Shown here piece by piece: positions 1 through 12,000 of a DNA stretch of 64,000 nucleotides (positions within the stretch are counted from its first letter, which is position 1; each line of letters begins with the position of its first letter). The notes beneath the pieces are model-generated. The model ran no database searches. It had not been told where the DNA came from and saw only the letters and a program-made list of their open reading frames with translations. The position numbers were made by a program, and so were the translations under genes. The DNA lies in assembly GCA_012845835.1 (NCBI GenBank), contig JABAKD010000026.1, positions 1,016,983-1,080,982 of the forward strand, read 5' to 3'. This DNA is from Undaria pinnatifida. Taxonomy: Eukaryota; Sar; Phaeophyceae; Laminariales; Alariaceae.

Positions 1-3000
1 GTGTGCACCCGCTCGGAGTGCCTCTGTCTCTCGCCTTTCACTTCCGTAAGGAGGTACTACAAGTCAGCGATACAGGTGACGTACGCGCTTCTCGATCGTG
101 GATTTCTGATTGCAGTTCTTCGCGCGCCTGTTAATATTGATGAACGAACCTGGTGAGTAACCGGCTCCATGGGCCCCTTTGTTTCTGCAGGTTTGATTCC
201 TTTCGAAACTGCCGGCAGGAAGCTCGACGACGTAACCTCGGGCCACGGAAGCGAGCAAGTCCCGGGGAAAAATGTGACTGATACGAAAATGCCCTGCCAC
301 GAATAAGGTTTACCATTTCGGCCACCTCCGAGCAGCCCTTCAACGGAACACATGCTTCTCGTCTTTAAAGGACTCGCTCGAGCACTATGGTTGCATGGAC
401 ATTTTCTGAGAACTCTGTAGCTACACCGGGGTCCGTGCGTACCTGGAGGGAAGACGGTGATAATCGGTTTCTTTTTGGAATTACTCGAAGTTGGTTGGAA
501 GTGAGACATCTCGGTGGCGGTTGGGACGGCAGCAAAATACGACGTTAGTATTTCTTTAGCTTCTGGTCGGTGACGAAACACCACGAGAGTGGACCGGAGC
601 TAATAGAAGACGATAGTATCAAGACGTTGTCATGGTCGGAAAGGAGACATCGCACGAATGGTGGGGGCAGCAACGGTAGACAGGACTGTTGTGGCTTTAG
701 CGTTCTCGGCAACAACACATCGCGGTAGTTGTTGGGACTGTGTCGCAAGCAGACGGTATTGTTTGTTTGAGTAGCGCTTAGTAACATTACAGTGTAGGTT
801 TGGCCCGTGCATAAAAGGAAGACGGAGGTACGGCATCGTTTGTGTAGTTGCGCGGTATCGCGACGACTCTGCGGTAAAAACACGGCGGCACAAATATGGG
901 CAGAGGACGACAGTAATTTTCCCTCCGGGTAATTTAACAGCTTTAGGGGCAACCGTAGAAATCGATAATAACATTCGAGACATGAAAAGCGTTTCCTTGT
1001 GTTGGCCGCGTGTGCTTGTCCCCGATGTGGCCCAGGCTTTGACATAACGACAAAATTCAAAGCGGTTCACCGATTGCCAGCATCTCGCTGCAAATGTCGA
1101 ACATATTTGGCGAAAACAATATTGAATGTTTGGCTGGCCCGATTCGGTTCGCCCAAAAGGGTTGGCCCCATCGCCGTCGAACGGTTGAGTTCCAGCGTGA
1201 TAGGGAAACAAGCAAGCCTAGGCGTACGCGCTTGTCCCCGTCGTGTTCCGACTGTACTCGTGTGACGACGGCGACGGCGGCATGGAAGGCCGATATCTGG
1301 GGAACGACCATGCCCCAGAAAAAAAACTTCAAGTTTACCTTGGTCCCTCCATTTAGTTTGGCTGATAGCTCAGATAATATGGCGGTACAGTCTCAAAAGC
1401 CAATGTAGACGATGGCTCGTCCCCTATCCGCCAGAAAAAGGCTAGGGTACCCCGTTTATAGGTTCAATTGAAGACGACGTAAGACATGAGAGTAAAAACA
1501 CTAAAGTACGATGGAGAGATGGCGAAATGAGAGAGTAGACCTGGAGCCCGTTGCCCGCCTTTTTTCCCACGTCAAGTATAACTTACGAAAGCCAGGATAG
1601 GTTTATGTTTCGTTTTGCACTTTCGTTGTTTGTAATCACTTGACCACTCGGTATATATATATATTATAAATATATTAGTGGTCTCCGCGGGAGAATATGT
1701 CGGATTTGATTTCACGGTTCACGTTTGATAACTTGGCGCCATCGGGGTGAACAATCGCACGGTAACCTCAAGTCAACAACATCGCGGCGACTGGCGACGG
1801 CAATGGGGCATTGCGGTGAAAAATTGACGATAAACGGGGTCGGTCATGGACTTCGCCTAGAAGAAATGTACGGTGTTGGCAGAAGGCGTTTTCTGGGCCA
1901 CGATAGAAGAAGAGGACAGAAAATGTAGAATCCGACAAGAGTGAGCAAGGTTGACGTAGTCATCCCCGATGAACGCGGCAAGATGCATGTTTTGAGGGGA
2001 GATGTACCGTATAGGCCACGGTACTGACCATCTCGCAACTATTTCCTTCGCGTTTTCTTGTGGAGGTTGGTATTTCCTCGTGGCATGTCAGCCACGTACT
2101 GCGCGCAGTTGTCAACGTCTCGACTGCCGACGACGCACGAGCAAGAATCTTGTTGGAACGATTCTGTCCGTGCTTCTGTGGTTTCACCGCATGTCGAAGG
2201 TTACACTACCGATGTTGCGTATACAGACCGAACAATGCTGTCTGCCGTCCAAACGGACGAACTCTTTCAGAGGTGCGTAGCCTCTACAAAATTTTATCCA
2301 GGGGACGATTGCGTAAAGCGCGATCGTTTAGTTGTTCATTCATGCCTCCTTCTCTCACTCGTAGGGTCCAGGAAACCGTGCGGTGTGAATATCCGCTCCG
2401 TTGCCAGTCTGTCCGCGCGTCAAGGAGTTTCAGCCCCTATGGGTGAATGTCTAGTTGAGCTGGGTCGGCAGCCTGTTGGCTTTCTCGATCGGGGTGTTTT
2501 TCGAGCTAACCCGACCCAACGTAAGTATCCACTAAAACTCGAACAAGGAGTGTAGGTCATTTCGCGTTCGAGTCCGTCCGTGACCTCAGACAAAACATCG
2601 CACCTCTTGCGTCGTAGTTCATGGACACAAGGGTTTGTACCCCTCCAGGGCAAAGTCGACGGATCGAAATATCTGAGTAATGTGCGTATGTTAACACGCA
2701 TGGTATTTTTTATACAGAAACGCTTGGTAACCTCCCGGAAAGCGAACGCGCAAGTGCGCAGTATGTCGTTGACGTAATATATCGATAGTCTATTCATTAC
2801 CATTCACGGTTTTTTTTTTGTTACTTCTTATATTACGTCTTGCAATGCACCGCCTCTGTTTTCTTCGTCCACTGTCGCAGCGAACACGTAGCTTTCGGAA
2901 GCACAAGCATTGTGACCAAACCTGTCAGCGTGCTATTCAGGCAATTTAGCGTATACCCTTGCTTCCATACCACAGATGATGGTTATGAGCACTGGCTGCT

Positions 3001-5344
3001 GTAGCAAAGCATGGTGACGTCATCGCGACAAAATCAGCCGTTCACATCACCACACACCTTTGAACCCAGCGAGAGCCCGGGATAAGCATTGCCGAACACC
3101 TACCTCGGTGGACGGACGCGAATGAAGAACGAAGCGAAACAAAACACAGTGATATTGTATGAGCGTCAGGCGCTCAATATTTTCTCTGAGTTTTCCTGTG
3201 ATTTTCATGGGGTTTGATTGGTTCAAACTGGTGCATCCTTAAACAACGTGCATTCTTCATATCTCATCGTCGACGCCACTTTGAAGGTCGCCTCCTCGGG
3301 TGATGTCGCCCTTGTTTTGGTCATGGATGGGTGTTTGCCCGAAGCCTCGCTTGTTCTCTAGTACAAGTAGCAAGGAGGTGCCTTCACCAACGTCTCTCGC
3401 GTAAGGCGAGGGGGGATTTATAAAATGATAGAAGGGAGCTCTGGTCGTTCTCGTAGATGATCATGGACTCCCGGTTGCGTTCGGGGAAGATATTGCCAAA
3501 CGTCAACCGTCGTGAAGATCCATTTTTGATTGCAGATCTCACAGACCGGACGTTTGTTAACGCGTTCTCAAGGTTGACTTGTGTGATCGGAGATTGAGGG
3601 TACCTACGTAACCTGCCCTCCGCATTCCCCACTCCATTAAAAGAACTCCGACCAAACCACTCAGTCAGAAGATATTTGTTAGGTGGTGCCACCTGCAAAA
3701 ATGGCGGCTGCAGAAACTGTCATTCATCACCGCTACCGTGGTACGTAAACGCCACGTAATATAGGACACTATCGTTAGCATTGAGATCTGCTATGACACG
3801 AATCACTTTTGCGTGCACGCCGCACGCTCATGTCCGGCGCGAGGCGTGATTGCTTATCTTGCTTCCGAAGTCGTCTTAAACCACCATGTGTCCTTTCTGA
3901 ACGTGACGAAGTCTCTCTGTAAGTGTATTATGTACTGCGTACCTTGCTTGAAATCATGGCAGATAAAACAACTGATTTGGGGTAGTGTACACGTTCATTT
4001 TGCTCCGAACTATTGCACCTAGTGCTTCTGTAAGCCTCACGCCAAGTCTCATGGACTAAACCAACGCTGTGAAGCCCACGGTTCGTGGACTCCACTTCTT
4101 ACACCTAAACCGGTGTAATAGGAACTTGGGATATCATTAGCAAAACCCTATATTTTCTGTATGGTTGCCTGCTCCATTCACTCCTAAGCACCCAAATTTA
4201 CCAAACCAAAACCCAATTGGAAGCATGCGACCGTGAAGGGGCACGACCATATCGGAAGTGAAGAGCATATGTTTCGTTGAAAGCGGTGGGAGGCGGAAAT
4301 GACCACATATTTTGTCTTCTACTATTAATATGCGAAACAGGTCGGGAGCCTCGTCGGAGCTTGTTGTCATCTGCTCAGCGATCACGCGCTCTATCACCTC
4401 CTTGGCCCGACTTGTTGTCGCCTGGCTTCCTGCCTGCTGTTCCACGAGGAAGGTAGTTATAAGGCAAAGGATAGGGTTGGCACGTTCGTATGTACCCGGA
4501 AGCGGTGCAGGTAAGAGGCGTCTAATCCCTATTACATTACGCAGGAAACACGTCTGTCTGTCTGCCTGTGTGACTGTCTGTCTGACTGTCATTATTGCCT
4601 CGCCACTCATAGCGTTTCGGCCCGTTTTTCTGTATGGGCGGTGGGCGGAACAACCAGCAGAGCACCAGGTCTCGTGACGAGCGAAGCCGTGGCCGCGGGT
4701 GCTGGGCGGTTGAGTGTATGCGTGGGACCTTGCCAAGTAGGAGGCATATACTTCACAGTGTTTTGTCTCATTTTGATTGATCTGGGTCAATCTACCTGGC
4801 CGAGAGTTGCAGCAGTGCTGGCTCCTGGGCTCCTGTTGAGTTCAGGAGTATAGGTGTAGTGCTGTGCGTGGCGTTCTGCCTCGCCAAGACACAATGATAC
4901 GGACGGATGGCTGGTGTTTTTCACGCCCGATTTCTAGCGAAGACGAGTACACACGTACATACCGATACCTGGTACACTTGTACTTCGCATTCACTTTGTC
5001 TCTCTGTCTCTCTGTGTCATTGAGTGGGGTAAATCTGCCGTCGTATTCGCTAAGCGTGCTGGGTTGCGACCGGTCGAAAACCTCGACTCTGGGGCCAAGT
5101 TCTCTACCGGCACTCTGCGCGGCATCGACTGCATCAGCGATGGGCGACTCCACTCCTCTGGCCGCCAATGCTCCTCCACGGGATGACTGTGGAGTGGGTT
5201 TTCAGCGATCCTCGACCGCGGCTGTATTTTAGCGTTTCGGCTGCGCGTACGTCCGCCCTCGATGCCAACATCAGTGTGCCGTTTCGGTGATTCCAGCATG
5301 TTTCCTCCGCGGCCTTCGTGAGGGGTGTGAACGAGACGGCGGGA
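1..5344 (+). repeat. Arm A of a ~5.4 kb diverged inverted segmental duplication
   Basis: This stretch matches the reverse complement of 23418-28833 along its whole length, with many substitutions and small indels. Landmarks pair in mirror order: the terminal transporter exon (191-306 with 28533-28648), the ENN/CLAG coding-like segment (about 1094-1340 with 27500-27746), the segment near 3600-3700 with 25190-25270, the TCTG-rich tract near 4555 with the expanded GACA array near 24163, and the sequence ending GCGGGAT near 5344 with its partner at 23418. The copy runs off the start of the window, so its full length is unknown. Beyond the transporter exon (307-5344) I see no supported gene: the reading frames there are short and diverge between arms as fast as the DNA. 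Identity was judged by eye, not computed. Confidence 0.85.
191..306 (+). CDS. Last exon of a paralogous MFS transporter gene (partial gene)
   Basis: An acceptor (TTTGTTTCTGCAG) at 178-190 opens a 116-bp exon that starts LIPFETAGRKLDDVTS and ends at TAA. The last exon of the minus-strand transporter at 28533-28648 also has 116 bp and the same phase, and starts LIPFETAGKKLEDVTS. The motif (aliphatic-P-x-E-T-x-G-x-x-L-x-D/E) is the familiar end of TM12 of sugar-porter/SVOP-type MFS proteins. The tail after that motif has diverged (MPCHE against RPCHV at the C terminus). Positions 1-190 match intron 9 of the other gene. The other exons would lie before the window, so I cannot say whether this copy is whole. 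Confidence 0.75.
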
Positions 5345-5479
5345 TAGAAGGCGGCGGTGTTGCGAGTTAGAGCGTAATACGCTGAACCATCAATGCCGCC
5401 GTGTTGCGATTTGTCGGGCCCTCCAATTAATGGGATCCCTTCGGTAATATCCGAACGCCGCTTCAATATATAATCCCTC

Positions 5480-5770
5480 CACACCTCTTCTGGCAGAATG
5501 AATCTCCATTATACCCACATCTCCGTAAAAAAGAAAACATATTTACTGTCAAGGATGCGTCCGAAACCATACCCCACTCGACCGCTGCATAATGAGACTA
5601 AAGAACAGTGCTGTTATGCTCTCCCGCCCGCCCCCCGCCCCCCCCCGCCCCTAAACTTCTCCACCAGCCAACGTCCGCCGTGAATTCACGAGACATCGTT
5701 ACAGCCCGCCTCGCTTCTGTCCGCTTCCTGTATCTGCCCCCCGCCCCCGCCCCGCACCGGTTTTATTTTT
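5480..5770 (-). mobile_element. Fragment of a DIRS-type retroelement (RNase H region), fossil
   Basis: Read on the minus strand, this piece resembles 59.82-59.96 kb (plus) and, more distantly, the start of the RNase H region of the large DIRS element near 38.15 kb. The shared text begins ADVGWW / ADVEWW and continues to the tract before the RNase H core. It contains C-tracts (G on the coding strand) like those of the other copies. It is a short broken remnant with no ends visible. The family call rests on similarity inside this window only. Confidence 0.5.
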
Positions 5771-5968
5771 GCGTGAACGTCATCACTACATACTATATTC
5801 TTCGACATCTTCCCTCCCTCCGCACTCCGTTTCCGTACCAACTGCCTGACACAGTATGGATGCGACATATTTCAATACGTTTCTGGGCTTCTAACTTGAG
5901 GAGCTCAATATCAAGTTCATAATCCCAAACTGATTTCGAACACATTGGTTCGCACCGCCTAAAAAAAA

Positions 5969-6005
<37 letters not shown>

Positions 6006-7940
6006 AGCCCTAGAAAGTAGTATACTCGTGAAATTATTTGACAAACCGGTACTTCCTCATATGTAGAGCTCAGTCGGCCAGGAGGTCAGGAACACCATGT
6101 GGCACAAAAAAAGCAACCTTTGCCGTGTGATGACTCTAGTCTCCAATTCAACAAGTACTGTACACTCCTGCTTTCGCGTTATTCGGCCGCGCGCGCTTTC
6201 ATACAATCGGCACACTTCCCCATCACGATGCGGCTTACAAAGCTGAAGACCGTTCGCCTACACTTTTGCCCTAGACGGGCATGATAACTACCTGTTGTCT
6301 CTCCCCTTGCCTCCCTCCGCGCGCGTCCTGGCTTACAACTACTGGTGTACAATAGAAATTTGAATTGAAATACACTTCGTGAACAGATAATTGCTGTTCA
6401 CTTCTAAACTACCTGCGCTGCCTGCCTTCTCCAACATTTACGCCCGGTACTTCATCCATCCCTTTCGCCCCCCCCCCCCTGCTAGAGGTTTTGTAACAAC
6501 CTCCGAATATGTACGCCGGGTACTTTTCCCCCCCCGCTCTTTTCACATGGATACAGCAAGGTCATCCCGACATGTTATATGCACTTAAAGGTTGGGTATG
6601 GTGGTGAAGTACCTGCAAAACCTTGCCGACTTCCATTGGGCAGTGGAGATCTGGTCTGACATCATCCTAAAATCACCGACACTAGGTGCACATGCCGTGC
6701 GCCGAATGAAGGGGAGGGGTTGATAACCTAAGGGCAAATAATGTGAGTGGAGCCTGTCCTGTGACCACGGACTCAATTATGCGAGTTAAGGTGATAACAA
6801 CAACACCAACAACAACAAATGTCAGACGTACTGCGCTCATGAAACAAATATCTTGCCAATGATCAACCACATGGCCAAAATGAAGGATCACAAAGCGGTA
6901 CATAGATATACGAGACTGTTGATATATTGCAAGATAGAAGACCGTACAAACGCAGGGTAATCGTTGGCCAAGCTTTCGACAGCGAAGGTCTACTCGGGAG
7001 CGTTGACAGGGTAGCTACCCATGGTGAAAGGCACATACGATAGAGAAAGCGACGTACGGGACATCCCGACGTGTAAGTATGACTTTGTGTTCTGCAAGCC
7101 GCCATTGAACCTTTCATGGAAAAACTCACCTCCCTGGAAAAAGCAACCAGTACAGCAGAGTGGCAGGGGTATAGATGGTACGATCACGGGACTCCAGGCA
7201 GGTTTCCATGAAGATTGCCTCACACAACCGTGGGGGACTTGTCGCAAGGGTGTTGAACTTGTCTCCAGGTTACGAGCTCGTGTTGGAGACACTATTCAGT
7301 GTGGTGCGCCGGCAAAATAACAGAAAAAATAATGAACGACACACCAGACACTCAACAGGTACTAACATTGGGAAGTCCCAGTAGCTTGAGCTTTTCCCAC
7401 TGCGAACACAACGGGAAACAAGAGCTAGAGATATTCTCCGAAGACATTAGGAGAGAAACGGTGAGGAAGGGTCGGTGGGGAAGAAAACATTGGATAGGTA
7501 AACCGCTACTAGTGCTGCTATTTGGAGTTCCTAGCCACATGGCGAGAACAGAGTCCAAGAAGACGTGCAACGAAATTGGACTGTACTGCTTTGCAATGAG
7601 AAAGTAAGGAGGTAGGGACAGCATTTCAGAGCCACGCCGAAACCGAAAGCGAGCATGGAGTGGCAGAGGATAGAGACAGAAAAAGTGTCGGAAGACTAGG
7701 ATGGAGAGTATGCACAGCTCATGGACCAGCGGAACAACGATGTAATCCTAGATAGACTGGACTGAGACGAACATTCTAAATAGCTCAAAAGATATGGGGG
7801 AGAATGATGGTGGTGAAAAATCAACAGACAAAGGCAAAGCCAGAAACAGAAGCGGAAAGACAGTTCACAGTAGAGAGAATAGGAGTACCGAACATAGATA
7901 AGGGACAGTAAACAAGAGAATAGGAGTGCATACCCCAGCA
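5771..7940. other. No supported gene; AT microsatellite and C-tracts
   Basis: I see a short (AT)n run at about 5970-6000 and C-tracts at about 6470 and 6525. No coherent protein domain is visible. From about 7300 the plus strand becomes purine-rich in the manner of the following LINE and may be its 5' part, but I cannot show a conserved motif before about 7950. Confidence 0.5.
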
Positions 7941-7949
7941 AAAAAGTAG

Positions 7950-9130
7950 TTGAGAATTGGATAATGGAACGTGCGTTGATCCGCCGCGGAAGAGCGCAAA
8001 AAGCTAAAAAAATAGCCGAACAAGTAAGCAATTGCGGTCTAGATATAGTGGGAGATCAACAGCAGTCGTGGAAGAAAGACGTGAGCGAAATAGGATGCAA
8101 AGTTGGAGAGTACGCATGGACAGGGAAAAAATATAATAGGGCAGGATCGTACGCATAGAGGTGCGTGGGGGGTAGGATTCCTAGTCAAACGATTATCGTG
8201 TGATATAATAGAGGTGATCTAAGGCACAAAATATCACGAAAGCATATGGATAAGGATATCAAGGGAGAGGGGAGCGAAATATTTTTTCTCAGGAAATATC
8301 TACAAGTCCCCCGAGTCGAAGACTACCGTAAAATAGATTCGGAAGAAGTTCGGAGAGATAGCAGAAAATATACAAAAGTATCAAAGACAAGAAGAGAAAT
8401 AGTATTAGCGAGAGGTGTTATTTCAAGAATCGGGAAGGCAAGCAACCCAAGTGAAAACATTAGGCAATATGGGGAAGACATATATATCAAGAATGGTTCA
8501 GAGGTGTTGGAATTCGCTAAGCACAATGAGATGGAGAGGTTGAACGATAGAATGAAAAAGGCAGGGCCAGAATGGAATAGTCAGTGCATACAAAAGATAG
8601 ACATATCCGTTCTTGACTTCATAGCGATAGAAAATGGAAATAGTAAGGAACCGGAAATACATGTATGCGCATCGGACGTGGGAAGTACTGTCCACTCACC
8701 GTCTATTATGGTCAGAGAGTCAACAGACGAATGTTATATAGAATAAACGAGGCAGGTAACTGCACAGACTAGTAATAGATAAACTAGAAGTGAAAAACAA
8801 CCAGCGAGAGTTCCAAGAAGATATGACCAATAGTGCCGGGCGTTTTCACGACCTGCTTGAAACACTAGGTAGAACGGAGAACGACACGGAACGATATAAT
8901 GCAGGAGTCATGATTGTAGAAGGATCGGATCAATTGGGCAAGATCAAAGCAAGTAACCACAGACGCAGGTAAATTTTTGATATTATGCAACAGAGCGGTA
9001 TAATGGTGGAACGAGGCAGTAAAAGAGGCCACAAGAGTAAGGAGACGGGCGTATGCAATATATGCATCGAGTATAACTACGGCAGGATGGGAAGAGGATG
9101 CCGCGGCTGGAAAGAAAGTAAACAATAGGC
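7950..9130 (+). mobile_element. Non-LTR retrotransposon (LINE) fossil: AP-type endonuclease region
   Basis: The plus strand reads as a decayed apurinic-type endonuclease of a LINE ORF2. The start resembles the usual LRIGxWNVR opening, with an in-frame stop after LRIG. Next comes QVSNCGLDIVG, the place of the VGLQE motif, with the catalytic glutamate region altered. At about 8400-8440 ARGVISRIGKASNPSENI corresponds to the GDFNxRIG motif. At about 8590-8720 SVLDFIAIENG and a DVGST-H stretch correspond to the D-F and SDH motifs at the domain end. Several stops and frame changes interrupt it. After about 8790 the purine-rich coding-like text continues to about 9130, and I see no reverse transcriptase there, so the copy is truncated. 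The RT remnant at 58.42-58.86 kb may belong to the same broad family. Confidence 0.65.
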
Positions 9131-9384
9131 CATTTGTTTGGGTGTTTCTCGCCGTACACTTAGAACATGGGATGTTTCATCCGATAGCAGTTTTGCTTTT
9201 TTTTCTAAATCAGGCTTTCAAGAGAGATCTTTAAACTCCCAAATTGAGGAGAACGCGCCAACTAGCAACACGTTTCAAACAGGCGAAAAACCTTATACTC
9301 GTATCATTATCGCGAAACGTTACATCTTCGGCAAGGTTTTAGAAACATCTGGCAACTTTGCTCATCATAACGCCCTCGTATTTT

Positions 9385-12000
9385 TTTGAAACCGTTCACA
9401 GCCGAGGATCAAGGAGCTGACATCACGCCGACGCTCTCTACCGAGTAAATGCTGGCGAAGAAAAACCATCAGCAACAGCCCGTGCACCTCAGAGGCTGGC
9501 AGTCCTTCCATCCCGGCCCAACTCGCCCCGGAAAAGCTGGGGCGGGTGCCGTTTTTGGTGATGCTTCGGCACCCGCTCAAAACGACGCCTATGTGGCATC
9601 CACACCGGAAAGCTTCCGTCGCTCTCAGCTCTGGAGCGTCCTCTATAGCTCCTGCGTCGTTCCCTGTTTCGGAACCTTCGGCAGCTGGGGTGACGTCGCT
9701 CGCACTTCAAGCATCGCCTCCTGAGTCTCGCTTCGAATCCCTACCACGTGGTTCGCCCACGTGCGCACCGGCAAAGAGTGTGCGTGTGTGATTGGTGCCC
9801 GGCCCGGGGTATGAGCCGCTCTCGGCCCGGCGTGAAGACTTGGACAGGTGGTTCAAAGGGCAGTACGCTAGGCGAAGAAACGGCTGCGGTGAGACAGGTG
9901 CGGCATTGCCATGCCACATCTCATGTAGAGACTTGATGCCGGGGTTGGCGGTGGCTGCGATGTCGTCACAAGATCAAGGCACCGCTTACGCTTGGTTGAC
10001 AGTAGCGGAACAAGCGGGAAAAAAGTAGGAGGCTGGATGCACGCAGCAAGTGCTTCGTTTTGAATGATGCCTAGCGCTTTGTCGGCGACACCGTTCTGTT
10101 TTGGGCTGTCAACGTTGGTGGATCCCTTCTTGATGCAATACTGTTTTCACTCCTGTACAAACTGCCCAACATTGAATTCTACCCCGATGTCAGACCTTAC
10201 AATATCAACCTTCGAGGGGAGTCCAGCGACGCGTAATAGAGGGAAAAACTTCCTAGCCACGTCTGCTGCGGCCGTTTTGCGCCTCAGAAGGTATAGCCAT
10301 GCGCAGCGAAAGATATTAGCCTATTTACATCTTACCCAACAGAGAATGGGTTCTCCTAGGGCCACTCGCATCAACAAAGACCAGTCCCCACTTTTCTGCC
10401 GCAAATGACTTACTACTGCTCGGGATAGGCTTGCGGTAACCTTCACCGACAGAACAGTCAGTGCGGGATTTAAGAGTCCTTGACAGTTCTACACCGGGAC
10501 GGTTTTTTCAGTCTCTGTCAACAGCAGTTCGTTTGAAAGGCCACGCACGCGGTGGCAAGCGTTGGTGTCTACAGGAGTCTCGGCAGGAGCAGCGTTGCCG
10601 GGGGGAAGCACGGGAAACGCCAAGAGGTAATCGCAATCAGTCTTCACACTGTCCTCATTGGAGTCCGCGGTCAAAAGGGGAAACGGCACATAGCCTCTGT
10701 CTGGCTCTATCCTGTCGAGGTGAAGTTATAATAACTAGATCCATCACCCTCGAACGTCAACCACCGATCGAAAAAAAAATGCACAAACCCTTTTTCTCGG
10801 TCATGAATTCTACTCGGTGCGTATGCGCGTCCACCAGCGAAAATAAATCGAACGCCAATCCGGCACTTTCCCACATCTAATAGTTCAACAGTCAGAGTTC
10901 CGAGAAATGTACGCCAATCCGGCACTTTCCCACATCTAACAGTTCAACAGTCAGATTTCCGAGAAAGACTACCATAAACGTACCATATCCCACAACGTCG
11001 AATTGGTGATGGTCGCCGATCCTAACGATGTCGTCGCACAAGCGTAGGTTACTTAACTGGTCTGCTGAGTGGGTGTTGCGAAATGAGTCGCCACTCTCTG
11101 ATATCCCGTTCCCTACGTCGCCTCACCGCTGATATTCTGTCTCTGTACTTATCTGTCAGGCGTTCTCTCCGAAATCGGGGTGACACGAGCCCTGCACTAG
11201 TACCACATGTGCCTGGGTTCCAAGCAACCGATACACCAGCCCTTCAGCTTATTTTAATCTGAATGGGGGATGGTTTGCTTGGGGGACGGAGGATTGATGC
11301 TACCGTTGCTATATTCGCTACATTTCCTAGTACCCGCATTCATTGTTGCCTTGTATCGTGACCTACCATTGATACGCGTGGATCCCCGACCACCTCCACG
11401 GCTACTCCCACCACCACCTCTGCATCCACCTTGGGCGACTCCACTCGAAAGGAAGTACCTGTCCCCCGTTCTTCCCCGTTGACACGGGAAGTTTTGATGC
11501 TTCTGAGAGACAATGCTGTCTATCTCTGATCGTCTTACTCTATCTCGGTATCAAAACGTGCGTAGTTCCGTCTCCTAGTCAGCCGTCAGTAAGTTCGGTT
11601 CAACTGTCGCTTCGATTTCGACGCACAAAGCGAAGCACAAACACCAATGATCTTGTCTACATCGCTAAATAATGTCATGGATTCTTCACCCTTTTGAATC
11701 TGCGCCGCATAAAACGCGTCTGAATATTTAGCCTGGGTAGCAATTGACCTCGGCAGAAACCAATCACAAAGCATTCACAAGCACCGTTCGGAGACTGCCT
11801 TGAAAAACACTCTGTCCAGCAGGGATATGTCTGACATGATTTCGGTCCCACTTATCCACGTGACTCGTGCGGTCTAGATGTGTAAATGCGTCAAACCTTG
11901 AGAAAGAAAGTACTGCCTATCCTTCGTTGCGTCACTTGAAGCCGCCTCAATTTAGGTACGCGGAGAAACCAAGCACCCACTTAATTGGCACAGACGCCTC
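9385..12000 (-). mobile_element. Ty1/copia-type retrotransposon fossil (older copy)
   Basis: The parts are read on the minus strand. A gag-like stretch lies near 11.59-11.77 kb (QIQKGEESMTLFSDVDKIIG, resembling the gag of Copia elements) and a possible zinc-knuckle region near 11.2 kb. An integrase core segment lies near 10.03-10.45 kb, recognisable from VDIVRSDIGVEF and SPKQNGVADKAL. Less clear pol-like sequence runs towards 9.4 kb. No LTRs are visible. The copy is broken many times and is clearly older than the element at 15455-21845. It contains a ~57-bp tandem duplication at about 10852-10965. Confidence 0.6.

Noticed and set aside
1094-1408. Small gene conserved between the duplication arms (partner 27477-27746)
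   Set aside because: The frame is open in both arms, but the protein diverges about as much as the DNA, as expected of duplicated non-coding sequence.
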